Shown here one piece after another: positions 1 through 6,996 of a stretch of 21,382 nucleotides of DNA. How positions within the stretch are numbered: position 1 is the first letter of the stretch; the number at the start of each line of letters is the position of its first letter. Location: positions 1-21,382 of the forward strand of contig PXSD01000025.1 in the NCBI GenBank assembly GCA_003023165.1. The letters are read 5' to 3'. The notes beneath the pieces were generated by a model. It worked only from the letters and a program-made list of their open reading frames with translations, made no database searches and was not told the origin of the DNA. The translations under genes and the position numbers were made by a program. The stretch comes from Halobacteriales archaeon QS_9_67_15 (GTDB lineage Archaea; Halobacteriota; Halobacteria; Halobacteriales; Haloarculaceae).

Positions 1-1
1 G

Positions 2-451
2 CTCGAGGCCGTCGACGAATCCGTCGACGTGGTGTTGCTCGACAGGCGGATGCCGCAGGTGTCGGGCGACGACGTACTGTCGACGATCCGCGAACGGGGG
101 CTCGACATCCGGGTCATCATGACCACCGCCGTCGACCCGGACTTCGATATCGTGGACATGCCGTTCGACGATTACCTCTGTAAGCCGGTCCAGAAGGAGG
201 ACCTCGTGGCCGCGATCGAACAGCAGCTGACCGCGAATCGCTACGACGACCAGCTCACCGAGTATCTCGAGGTCACCTCGAAGATCGCACTTCTCGAAGC
301 CGAAAAAACCGATACCGAACTCGACGCCAGCGAGGAAGTGACCGAGCTCCGTGAGCGCGCCGAGCGACTGCGCGTCGACATCGACGACGCGATTTCGGAG
401 TTCGAGGACTTCGAGGCGGCGTTCAACGAGCTCAGTCGCCACGCCGAGTGA
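2..451 (+). CDS. HalX-domain response regulator, 5' partial
   Basis: C-terminal part of a two-component response regulator; the gene begins before the window, since the frame is open from base 2 (LEAVDESVDVVLLDRRMP). The visible receiver part holds the expected phosphoacceptor Asp in VVLLDRRMP (codon at 41-43), the Thr-type switch region (IMTTA) and the conserved Lys in the LCKPV motif near base 183. After it comes a Glu/Asp-rich helical segment (ISEFEDFEAAFNEL) typical of the haloarchaeal HalX domain, which replaces a DNA-binding output domain in this family. The likely role is as phosphorylated relay partner of a cytoplasmic or membrane histidine kinase; signal and output are unknown. The GTG at 29 lies inside the receiver fold and is not a real start. 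It converges with the CAP-domain gene, 48 bp away. Confidence 0.9.
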   Translation, partial: LEAVDESVDVVLLDRRMPQVSGDDVLSTIRERGLDIRVIMTTAVDPDFDIVDMPFDDYLCKPVQKEDLVAAIEQQLTANRYDDQLTEYLEVTSKIALLEAEKTDTELDASEEVTELRERAERLRVDIDDAISEFEDFEAAFNELSRHAE

Positions 452-499
452 GCGGCCAGCGTTCGAGCGACAGTTTTCCCTGCGGATTCCGACGGTCGG

Positions 500-1303
500 T
501 CAACAGAGGTTCACAGTGGCGAACGCGTCGCCGCGGCGCGTGATGTCGACGCCGACGCCGACTACGCTGGCGTTGGGCCGAGCGAGACGCTGACGGTAGG
601 TGTCCGTCTCCCACCAGGAGTCAACGAGCGCCCGCGCGACGGCCTCCTCATCGCCGTTGAATCGGCGTTCGTCGTCCTCGGTGTAGGGCTGACCGGCGAC
701 CGTGGTCCCGACGGCTTCCAGCGCGTTGTCGTCGGCAGTCACCAGCGAATCGCTGTCGGCCGCCGACCAGCGACAGCGGTCGTAGAGGGTACTGTCCCGA
801 TAGCGGTCGGCACTCTCCGCGCCGTCGATACGATGGACCGCCTCGCCGATGTCGGCCATGTCGACGCTGTGGCCGCGTGCCATCTCGGTCAGGCGGTCGA
901 CGGTCGTCCCATCGACGCCGAGCGTCGAGTAGTTCGCCGTCGACCGGCGTTCGTTAATGAACGTTGCGACGAGGCGCTCGACCTCGCGCTCGTCGAAGGA
1001 GTCGGCGGGAACCTCGGTCAGTGCCGGCGTCGCAGTCGGCGTCGGCGACGGCGTCGGTGTGAGCGTCGGGTACGCCGTCGGCGTGGCCGTGGCCGGTCCC
1101 GACGGCGTCGCAGTTCCCGGCCCGCCGGTCGTCGTTTCGAGCGGCGGGAGCGATGTGGCTCCGACGGGCGTCGGCGTGGACTCGCCACCGACGCTCGGCG
1201 CATTTGGCTGGCTCAGCGCGGCACCGACGAGTACTGCGACGACGACAAGCGCGACGACGCCGCCCCCCGCGACCAGCAGCGTCGGCTTGTTCACGTCCAC
1301 CAT
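500..1303 (-). CDS. Membrane-anchored CAP (SCP/PR-1) domain protein
   Basis: 267-aa protein with an N-terminal hydrophobic helix (about residues 8-31), a Thr/Pro/Ser-rich stalk (about 40-98, PTPSPTPTATP-type) and a CAP domain from about 104 to the end. CAP features seen are FINERR, LTEMARGHSVDMAD (H145), a second histidine in AVHRIDG (H157), and the terminal SWWETDTYRQRL then VVGVGVDITRRGDAFATVNLC block. The usual GEN motif after the second histidine is not recognisable. The protein probably sits outside the cell, tethered by the helix, with the Thr-rich stalk possibly O-glycosylated; its enzymatic role, if any, is unknown. C177 and C267 could form a disulfide. The ATG at 1303 directly precedes a short Lys-containing segment and the anchor helix. 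A TATA-like box lies about 25 nt upstream, suggesting a nearly leaderless transcript. Confidence 0.8.
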   Translation of the reverse strand: MVDVNKPTLLVAGGGVVALVVVAVLVGAALSQPNAPSVGGESTPTPVGATSLPPLETTTGGPGTATPSGPATATPTAYPTLTPTPSPTPTATPALTEVPADSFDEREVERLVATFINERRSTANYSTLGVDGTTVDRLTEMARGHSVDMADIGEAVHRIDGAESADRYRDSTLYDRCRWSAADSDSLVTADDNALEAVGTTVAGQPYTEDDERRFNGDEEAVARALVDSWWETDTYRQRLARPNASVVGVGVDITRRGDAFATVNLC

Positions 1304-1323
1304 ACTCGCCAGTCAGTACGACC

Positions 1324-1334
1324 CTCAATAACTG
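1324..1334 (-). promoter_or_regulatory. TATA-like box of the CAP-domain gene
   Basis: On the minus strand an AT-rich stretch (AGTTATTGAGG) is centred about 25 nt before the ATG at 1303. This is the spacing expected of a haloarchaeal promoter giving a leaderless or nearly leaderless mRNA. No Shine-Dalgarno-like sequence is seen before the start. Confidence 0.4.
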
Positions 1335-1405
1335 TTGTGTCAGCGAACAACCGTCGGTCGTCACCGCGGGCGTTGCTTCCGTCCCCGCTCGAACCCGACG
1401 ACAGC

Positions 1406-2740
1406 TCAGTCGTCGGCCTCGACGGGGCGGTCGAGTGCTCGCCGCACGCCAGCGAGCACGGTCTCCGGCGTGACCGTATCGGAGTGGTAGCTGCGTTCAC
1501 CGCTCTGGCGGTCGGCGGGGACCGAGCCGTCCGCGGCAGCCACGCGGACCACCGCGTCGCGGTCGCGAACGAGCGCCCGCAGCGGAGCCGCGACCGGTTC
1601 GACGACGACCGCGGCGTCGGCGGCCGCTAACAGGTCCCGCGCGGCAGTCTCGCGTTCGGCGTCGAGCGCCGCGAAGGCCGGAGCAGTCACGGTCTCGGCG
1701 GCGAGTTCCCGCGCAGTCGCGGCCGCCACGTCGCCCGACGGGACGACGCCGACGGTGACTGTCGCACCCGCGCTCGAAAGCACCGAAACCGTCCGCGCCG
1801 TCCGCTGCCCGGTTCCGACGACGTGGACTGTCAGATCCGCGTCACCCGGCTCCGAAAACGGCGTGACCGCGGGCGTCCCGGTCACGGGGTTCGGGAGGAC
1901 CGCCGCGTCCGTGTCGAAGGCCGTCCCGACGTGGTCGGCGGTCAGCACCGCTTCGGGCGGCCCGACCGCGAGCAGGTCGCCGTCGGCGAGGACGGCGAGG
2001 CGGTCGCAGAAGCGCGCCGCCACGTCGAGGTCGTGGATGGCCGCCAGCGCGGCTTTCCCCTCGGTGTCGACGAGGTCGCGGACGAGTTCGAGCGTCCGCA
2101 CCTGGTGGTTCACGTCGAGGCTCGCCGTGGGTTCGTCGAGCAGGAGCGCGGGCGTCTCCTGGGCGAGCGCCCGCGCGAGGACGACCCGCTGGCGCTCGCC
2201 GCCGCTGAGCGAGGCGACCGACCGGTCGCGAAACCGTGCCGTCTCCGTCCGTTCCAGCGCGCGCTCGACCGCCTCGCCGGCGTCGGAGTCGCCGCTGAAC
2301 CGCCCGTGATAGGGGGTGCGCCCCATCTCGACGATGTCCTCGACGGTGAACTCGAAGGCGACCGTCGTGTCCTGGGGCACTGTCGCGACGAGCCGACTCG
2401 CCGCCCGTGCCGAGAGGGTCGACACCGTCTCGTCGGCGACCCGAACCGACCCCGAATCGGGCGCGAGGACGCCGTTGATGCTTTTCAATAGCGTCGTCTT
2501 CCCGGCCCCGTTCGGGCCGACGAGGCCGACGAACTCGCCGGAGTCGACCGACAGCGACACGTCCGCCAGCACGCCCACGTCACCGTACCCGACTGAGACG
2601 CCGTCGACCGCGACCAGCGGGCCGTCGGTCGGGGTGGTCGCGGACCGGTCGAGTGCGGTCGGTGACAGCCGGTCGTCGCCTGCAGCCCCGTCTTCGCCGC
2701 CGACGAGCGCGTCGAATGGTCCCGGCAGGTCGGAGGTCAC
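1406..2740 (-). CDS. btuD: Cobalamin ABC transporter ATP-binding protein BtuD
   Basis: ATPase subunit of a corrinoid/vitamin B12-type importer, acting on the inner face of the membrane with BtuC. Starting from GTG at 2740 the product is 444 aa. Domain order: a 40-residue acidic leader, an ABC domain (about 41-290), then an unusual C-terminal extension of about 145 residues. Walker A is GPNGAGKTT (75-83), Q-loop Q123, signature LSGGE (178-182), Walker B LLLDEP (199-204) and H-loop H236. The GTG overlaps the btuC stop by 4 nt (GTGA), so translation is probably coupled; the frame stays open far upstream inside btuC, but that stretch is a btuC shadow with unnatural Arg-rich composition. The extension (from about VHVVGTG) resembles a small nucleotide-binding-like fold of unknown role. 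Classic BtuD is much shorter. Siderophore specificity is an alternative for this ABC class. Confidence 0.85.
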   Translation of the reverse strand: MTSDLPGPFDALVGGEDGAAGDDRLSPTALDRSATTPTDGPLVAVDGVSVGYGDVGVLADVSLSVDSGEFVGLVGPNGAGKTTLLKSINGVLAPDSGSVRVADETVSTLSARAASRLVATVPQDTTVAFEFTVEDIVEMGRTPYHGRFSGDSDAGEAVERALERTETARFRDRSVASLSGGERQRVVLARALAQETPALLLDEPTASLDVNHQVRTLELVRDLVDTEGKAALAAIHDLDVAARFCDRLAVLADGDLLAVGPPEAVLTADHVGTAFDTDAAVLPNPVTGTPAVTPFSEPGDADLTVHVVGTGQRTARTVSVLSSAGATVTVGVVPSGDVAAATARELAAETVTAPAFAALDAERETAARDLLAAADAAVVVEPVAAPLRALVRDRDAVVRVAAADGSVPADRQSGERSYHSDTVTPETVLAGVRRALDRPVEADD

Positions 2741-3837
2741 AGCGAGTGCACCTCCCGGGTCCGGAGGAGATAGAGGAAGAAGGGCGCGCCGAGCGCGGCG
2801 GTGACGATGCCGACGGGCACCTCGACTGGGCCGGCGCGGGCGACCGTGTCTGTCGCGACGAGGAAGGCCGCGCCGGCGATGGCGCTGGTCGGGAGCAGGA
2901 CGCGGTGGTCCGGGCCGACGAGCAGTCGCATCATGTGCGGGACGACGAGCCCGACGAACCCGATCGCGCCCGCGACGGCGACCGCCGCCGCGGTGACGAC
3001 GCTCGACACCGCCAGCAGGACGCGCTTGGTGCGCTCGACCTCGATCCCGAGCGTGTGGGCGTCCTCCTCGCCGAGCAGGAGGGCGTTCAGGTCCCGGGTG
3101 TACGCGCCGAGGACGAAGACGCAGGCGAGTGCCACCGGCGCGGTGACGGCCACGTCCGACCACGCGGCGTTGTGGAGTCGTCCCATCAACCAATAGAGGG
3201 CCTGTTCGAGGCTCTCGCCCGCCTGCAGAAGTAGATAGGAGACGACCGCGCCGAGGAACGTCTGAATCGCGACGCCCGCCAGCAGGAGCGTCGCGACGGG
3301 CGTCCGACCGCCCTCGGTCGCGATCAGGTAGACCGCGAACGCCGTGACGACCGCGCCGACGAACGCCGCCGCCTGGATGCTGAACGGGCCGGAAACGGAG
3401 AGCGCGATGGTCGCGACGGCACCGACGGCCGCGCCCGAGGAGACGCCGATGATCGACGGGTCCGCCATCGGATTCCGGAAGAAGCCCTGCATCACGGTGC
3501 CCGCGGCGGCCAGCGCGAAGCCGACGGTCGCGCCGAGGACGATGCGGGGGAGGCGGATGCCGCGGACGATGGTCTCGTCCGTGCTCTCGACGGGGAGCGA
3601 GAAGAGATATGTGTACGACAGGTCCGGGACCGGGACCGAGACCGTCGCGCCGAAGAGCGCGACGGCACCGCTCGTGAGGGAGACGCCGGTCGGGACCCCG
3701 ACGGCGTTGAGCGTCGCCTTCGCCACCGCGGGGAGTGCGACACTGACGGGGCCGATCGTCGCGCTGACCAGCACAACCGCGACCAAGAGTCCAGCCAGTC
3801 CGACCGACCAGACCGTCGCCCATACGCGGGTCTCCAT
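2737..3837 (-). CDS. btuC: Cobalamin ABC transporter permease BtuC
   Basis: 366-aa membrane permease of the FecCD/BtuC family, which forms the translocation channel as a dimer. The ATG at 3837 (METRVWATVWSVGLAGLL) puts a hydrophobic helix at the N-terminus. The frame extends further upstream, but that would run across the divergent promoter into btuF. About ten hydrophobic helices follow. Family motifs are clear: LPRIVLGATVGFALAAAGTV, GFFRNPMADPSIIGVSSGAA, then YWLMGRLHNAAWSDV, LGEEDAHTLGI (contact with the ATPase) and GAIGFVGLVVPHMMRLLVG. Length is slightly above the usual 330-350. It overlaps btuD by 4 nt and is divergent from btuF with a 64-bp gap. The three-gene set supports corrinoid import; a related iron-siderophore substrate cannot be excluded from the permease alone. 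Confidence 0.88.
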   Translation of the reverse strand: METRVWATVWSVGLAGLLVAVVLVSATIGPVSVALPAVAKATLNAVGVPTGVSLTSGAVALFGATVSVPVPDLSYTYLFSLPVESTDETIVRGIRLPRIVLGATVGFALAAAGTVMQGFFRNPMADPSIIGVSSGAAVGAVATIALSVSGPFSIQAAAFVGAVVTAFAVYLIATEGGRTPVATLLLAGVAIQTFLGAVVSYLLLQAGESLEQALYWLMGRLHNAAWSDVAVTAPVALACVFVLGAYTRDLNALLLGEEDAHTLGIEVERTKRVLLAVSSVVTAAAVAVAGAIGFVGLVVPHMMRLLVGPDHRVLLPTSAIAGAAFLVATDTVARAGPVEVPVGIVTAALGAPFFLYLLRTREVHSL

Positions 3838-3901
3838 CTCGACCTCAAGTCTGGTTGCAGTAGGTAAATATTTATTGCATAGCGGCACAGCCAAAGACGC
3901 T
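3838..3901. promoter_or_regulatory. Compact divergent promoter between btuC and btuF
   Basis: The 64-bp gap holds one AT-rich core, TAAATATTTATTG (about 3865-3877), in otherwise GC-rich sequence. Read rightward, TTTATT lies about 28 nt before the btuF ATG. Read leftward, TATTTA lies about 28 nt before the btuC ATG. The two TATA-like boxes therefore overlap, and both mRNAs are probably leaderless. The gap is too short for a cobalamin riboswitch and no B12-box-like structure was recognised, so any cobalamin control would have to act through a DNA-binding protein on this core. Confidence 0.55.
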
Positions 3902-5101
3902 ATGAGAAAAGCGACAGCAGTCGTCGGTGCAGCGCTGGTGCTAGTGGCCGCGTTCGGGGCGACAGTCCCCGTCGCCGCCGACACCGGTGGGTCCGGTGCC
4001 GGAGCGAGTGCGAGCGTCGATGCGGACTCGCACTGCTCCTACCCGGTCACGATGACAGACGCGACTGGAACAGATGTCACGATCGAAGAAGACCCCGATC
4101 GACTCGTCGCGCTCGCGCCGAGCGCGGCCCAGATCCTCTGGGAGATCGGCGCGGACGGGGAGGTCGTGGGGATGCCACAGGGCTTCTACACCGGCTACCT
4201 GAACGGTACCGAGGGGAAGACCGACGTCGTCACCGACGACGGGTCGGTCATCGCCGAGGCGGTCGTCGGGAGCGAACCCGACCTGGTGCTGGCACCCAAC
4301 GTCGTCAGCAACGAGACCGTCGAGAGTCTCCGAGACAGCGGTCTCACCGTCTACCGCTTCGAGAACGCCGAGGGCCTCGAAGACGTGTACGCGAAGGTCG
4401 AACTGTACGGTCGGCTCACCGGCAACTACGACGAGGCCGGTCGAGTGAGCGCCCGTATGCAGGGGCAGGTCGAGGCCGTCCGCGACGCGGTGAGCGAGGA
4501 GGAGAACCCGCGCGTGTTCTTCTCGCTCGGCGGCGGATACACCGCGGGTGAGAACACCTTCATCGGTCAACTCGTCGAGGCGGCGGGCGGAGACAATATC
4601 GCCGCTGGCGAGATCAACAGCAGTTCCGGCTACGGCGTCCTCAGCGACGAGGTCGTCGCACGGGAAGATCCCGAGTGGATCGTCCAGAACGGCCAGTTCG
4701 GTACGGTCCCCCAGACGGCCGCGTTCAACGAATCGACCGCTGTCCAGGAAGAGAACATCGTCAAAGTCGACCGGAACTTCACGACACAGAACGGGCCGCG
4801 GAACGTCCAGCCGTTGAAGCAGATGGCGCAGGCGTTCCACCCCGACGCCTCCGAGCGCGTCGACTTCTCGGCCGTCGAGACGCCCGAACCGGCATCGTGT
4901 TCGACGCCGACGCCGACCGCGACGGCGACCGAGACCGACGAAATGGACGACGCGACGCCGACTGCAACGCCGACCGCGACGGCAGGGATGGACGACGCGA
5001 CGCCGACCGAGACCACGAGTGACGGCGGCCCCGGCTTCACGGCCGCCCGCGCGCTCGTCGCGCTGCTGGCCGGTGCACTGATCGCTCGTCGTCGACGGTA
5101 A
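3902..5101 (+). CDS. btuF: PGF-CTERM-anchored cobalamin-binding protein BtuF
   Basis: 399-aa extracellular substrate-binding protein that delivers corrinoid to BtuCD. Residues 1-26 form a Sec signal peptide (MRKATAVVGAALVLVAAFG...VAA). The periplasmic-binding fold of the BtuF/FepB class follows, with ITIEEDPDRLVALAPSAAQ-type start (VTIEEDPDRLVALAPS), EPDLVLAPN, and GGDNIAAGEI in the second lobe. A Thr/Pro/Asp linker with two near-identical MDDATPT blocks leads to a C-terminal PGF-CTERM sorting signal: GPGF (376-379), a hydrophobic helix and RRRR at the end. By family knowledge, an archaeosortase would cleave there and attach a lipid anchor, replacing a lipoprotein Cys. The ATG at 3902 sits just downstream of the divergent TATA core; the frame is open further upstream only as a shadow of btuC. 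A T7 run follows the stop. Confidence 0.88.
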   Translation: MRKATAVVGAALVLVAAFGATVPVAADTGGSGAGASASVDADSHCSYPVTMTDATGTDVTIEEDPDRLVALAPSAAQILWEIGADGEVVGMPQGFYTGYLNGTEGKTDVVTDDGSVIAEAVVGSEPDLVLAPNVVSNETVESLRDSGLTVYRFENAEGLEDVYAKVELYGRLTGNYDEAGRVSARMQGQVEAVRDAVSEEENPRVFFSLGGGYTAGENTFIGQLVEAAGGDNIAAGEINSSSGYGVLSDEVVAREDPEWIVQNGQFGTVPQTAAFNESTAVQEENIVKVDRNFTTQNGPRNVQPLKQMAQAFHPDASERVDFSAVETPEPASCSTPTPTATATETDEMDDATPTATPTATAGMDDATPTETTSDGGPGFTAARALVALLAGALIARRRR

Positions 5102-5119
5102 CGCCGACGCGACCCGCAC

Positions 5120-5126
5120 TTTTTTT
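5120..5126 (+). terminator. Oligo-T terminator after btuF
   Basis: A run of seven T on the coding strand starts 19 nt after the btuF stop in very GC-rich sequence. U-rich runs without a strong hairpin are the usual intrinsic signal for archaeal RNA polymerase, so this probably separates btuF from srp19. Confidence 0.5.
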
Positions 5127-5182
5127 GATGGCGACCGCCGCGACCGGAAAGACCCTTACGTAGGCGGGTTCTCGTGGCGCGT

Positions 5183-5461
5183 ATGGTCGAAAACGTCATC
5201 TGGCCGGCGGCGCTCGACGCCACCTGCACGCGCAGCGAGGGGCGTCGCGTGTCGACGGATCTCGCGGTCCCCGAGCCGACGCTCGACGAGATCGCACAGG
5301 CCGTCCAGCAGGTCGGCTACGACGCCGTGATCGAGCGTGACAAGACGTACCCACGCGAGTACGAGCCTCGCGGCCGCGTCCTCGTCAAGGACGCCGACGA
5401 CGCCAGCAAGTCGGACCTGCTCGGCGCCGTCGCCGCTTACCTCGGGGTCATCCGGGAGTGA
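5183..5461 (+). CDS. srp19: Signal recognition particle protein SRP19
   Basis: 92-aa SRP19, which binds the 7S/SRP RNA and helps SRP54 assemble for co-translational membrane targeting. The N-terminus MVENVIWPAALDATCTRSEG with GRRV a few residues later is the family hallmark, followed by the YDAVIERDKTYPREYEPRGRV block. The ATG at 5183 is chosen over the in-frame GTG at 5174 because MVENVIWP is the conserved archaeal start. An AT-richer ACCCTTACG stretch about 27 nt upstream may be the promoter box. gar1 starts 16 nt after the stop, so the two probably share a transcript; I recall this pairing as common in haloarchaea. Confidence 0.93.
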   Translation: MVENVIWPAALDATCTRSEGRRVSTDLAVPEPTLDEIAQAVQQVGYDAVIERDKTYPREYEPRGRVLVKDADDASKSDLLGAVAAYLGVIRE

Positions 5462-5477
5462 CCACCGAGGTGACTCG

Positions 5478-5598
5478 ATGAAACGCATCGGCGAAGTCGT
5501 CCGGGTCGCACAGAACGTCGCGGTGGTCCGCGCGCCCGACGCCGACCACGTACGTGCACTTGCCCGCCCTCATCGGGTCCCGGTTGTACGCGCGCTAG
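5478..5598 (+). pseudogene. gar1: gar1 with apparent internal deletion and frameshift
   Basis: Gar1 is a small protein of the archaeal H/ACA ribonucleoprotein (with Cbf5, Nop10 and L7Ae) that guides rRNA pseudouridylation. The ATG at 5478 begins a convincing Gar1 N-terminus (MKRIGEVVRVAQNVAVVRAP, then DADH). At about 5545-5551 the frame changes: from 5551 the +1 frame reads YVHLPALIGSRLYAR and then TAG at 5596-5598, the expected Gar1 C-terminus. Together that is only about 39 codons, against roughly 75 in haloarchaeal homologues as I remember them, so the central beta-barrel (the VVDE...VGRVVDVFGPVERPY region) is missing. Read without a shift, the frame runs on with no Gar1 resemblance to 5789. 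Possible causes are assembly error, true loss with another copy elsewhere, or decay. Confidence 0.75.
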
Positions 5599-5636
5599 CG
5601 GGTCGGCGACCGGTTCCGCGTCTGGCCAGCCTGCGT

Positions 5637-5822
5637 TTATTCTACCGTCTCGACGGTCGTGAACTCGAACCGTGCTCCACTGTCGGCGCTCTCGGTGTTC
5701 GTCCCGAGGTGATACGTCGTGCCCCGGATCTCTCGATAGGTCGCATCGTCCGGACCGGGACTTCACATGAACCGGGACGGAAATCGTAGTCGTAACCCTC
5801 AAACGAGTCGTGGGCGAGGTGT
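5637..5822 (-). pseudogene. Leftward reading-frame remnant upstream of psh
   Basis: On the minus strand, 5762 down to the TAA at 5637-5639 encodes protein-like sequence: DDATYREIRGTTYHLGTNTE followed by SADSGARFEFTTVETVE. Codons are GC-rich at third positions and composition is acidic, as in real haloarchaeal genes. Upstream a TGA (5763-5765) blocks the frame, but a neighbouring frame carries PYEHLAHDSFEGYDYDFRPG (about 5766-5825), so a one-base insertion or two-base deletion near 5765 may separate the halves. The protein-like quality ends at the start of psh. I do not recognise the family. It could be a decayed or sequence-damaged small gene, or a coincidental frame. Confidence 0.35.
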
Positions 5823-5826
5823 TCGT

Positions 5827-6870
5827 ATGGACGAGCGGACGCGCGCGTACGTCGCTTCGGGGGTGATCGTCGGCGTCTTCCTCCTCGTCCAGCTCGGCGC
5901 GCTCGCGCTGGTCGAACCCTTCAAGGGCGCGGGCTACCAGGCCGTCGAGAACCCGCGCAACCCGGCGAACAGCCTCGTCTACGTCGCGTTCGTCCTCGTG
6001 ATGACCGGCGTGATGCTGGCGATCATCCGCTTCGACGTCGACTGGTTGCTGCGCCTGTTGCTCGTCGGGACCGCCGCGTACGTCGGCCTGTTCGTTCTCC
6101 GCGTGCTCGTCCCGCCGGTCGTCGTCGTGCCCGTCGCCGGCGTCGGTCTCAACGCCCTCGCGTGGCTCGGCGGCGCGCTCGTCGGCCTCGCGCTGTGGTT
6201 CCATCCCGAGTGGTACGTCGTCGACGCCGCGGGGATGCTGATGGGCGCCGGGGCCGCGGCGCTGTTCGGTATCAGTTTCGGCATCCTCCCCGCGCTGATC
6301 CTGCTCGTCGGGCTCGCGGTGTACGACGCCATCAGCGTCTACGGCACCGAGCACATGCTCACGCTCGCCTCCGGCGTGATGGAAATGAAGCTCCCCATCG
6401 TCCTCGTCGTCCCGCTCTCGCTGTCGTACTCGTACCTCGACGCGGGCGTACCCGACGCCGTCGACGACGAGGCGAACGCCGCGGGCGCACCAGCCGACTC
6501 GACCGGGGAGGGCGACGCCGCCCGACCGACCGAGCAGACGGACGCCGCGGACCCGGTGGACCGCGAGGCACTGTTCATCGGCCTCGGCGACGCGGTCATC
6601 CCGACGGTCCTCGTCACGAGCGCGGCGTTTTTCGCGCCGGCGTCGGTGCCGACCGTCGACCTGCTCGGGATTCCGGCGACGCTCCCGGCGGTCACCGCGA
6701 TGGTCGGGACGACCGCCGGACTCGTCGTCCTCCTGTGGATGGTCCTCAAAGGCCGCGCCCACGCCGGCCTCCCGCTCCTGAACGGCGGTACCATCGCCGG
6801 CTACCTCGTCGGTGCCCTCGCGAGCGGACTGACACTCGCACAGGCGACCGGTCTCGCCCCGTACCTCTGA
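5827..6870 (+). CDS. Presenilin-family intramembrane aspartyl protease PSH
   Basis: 347-aa polytopic membrane protease of the archaeal presenilin-homologue family (A22-like), which cleaves peptide bonds within the membrane. About nine hydrophobic helices are seen. The catalytic Asp pair is present: YD in GLAVYDAISVYGTEHM (D167) and GLGD in ALFIGLGDAVIPT (D255). The PAL-like motif reads GLPLLNGG (about 314-321), i.e. P-L-L rather than P-A-L. Between the two Asp-bearing helices lies a hydrophilic acidic loop (about 206-245), the counterpart of the presenilin autocleavage/hydrophilic loop. The ATG at 5827 (MDERTRAYVASGVIVG) leads directly into helix 1; earlier in-frame starts lie in the degraded upstream region. 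A location after srp19-gar1 matches the order I recall from other haloarchaea. Substrates are unknown. Confidence 0.88.
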   Translation: MDERTRAYVASGVIVGVFLLVQLGALALVEPFKGAGYQAVENPRNPANSLVYVAFVLVMTGVMLAIIRFDVDWLLRLLLVGTAAYVGLFVLRVLVPPVVVVPVAGVGLNALAWLGGALVGLALWFHPEWYVVDAAGMLMGAGAAALFGISFGILPALILLVGLAVYDAISVYGTEHMLTLASGVMEMKLPIVLVVPLSLSYSYLDAGVPDAVDDEANAAGAPADSTGEGDAARPTEQTDAADPVDREALFIGLGDAVIPTVLVTSAAFFAPASVPTVDLLGIPATLPAVTAMVGTTAGLVVLLWMVLKGRAHAGLPLLNGGTIAGYLVGALASGLTLAQATGLAPYL

Positions 6871-6885
6871 CCGGCCCGGCCGGTC
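6869..6885 (+). terminator. Possible hairpin at the end of psh
   Basis: A perfect 6-bp stem (GACCGG...CCGGTC) with a 5-nt loop overlaps the psh stop codon. It is not followed by a T run, so a terminator role is only weakly supported. Confidence 0.2.
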
Positions 6886-6996
6886 GTCACCGTCCCACCG
6901 TCGACCGCGCCCCTCGTTTCTCTCCGTCCCGCCGTCGACCGAACGTTCGGGAGCGACACAGAAGGGTGAAACGGCTGTCCGCACTACGTACTGGTC

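Noticed and set aside
2741..3823. Upstream extension of btuD to an 805-aa protein
   Set aside because: The extension is an Arg/Gly-rich shadow of btuC. The GTG at 2740 overlapping the btuC stop is the natural start.
3838..3901. Cobalamin riboswitch before btuC or btuF
   Set aside because: The gap is only 64 bp and its AT core is promoter-like; there is no room for the aptamer.
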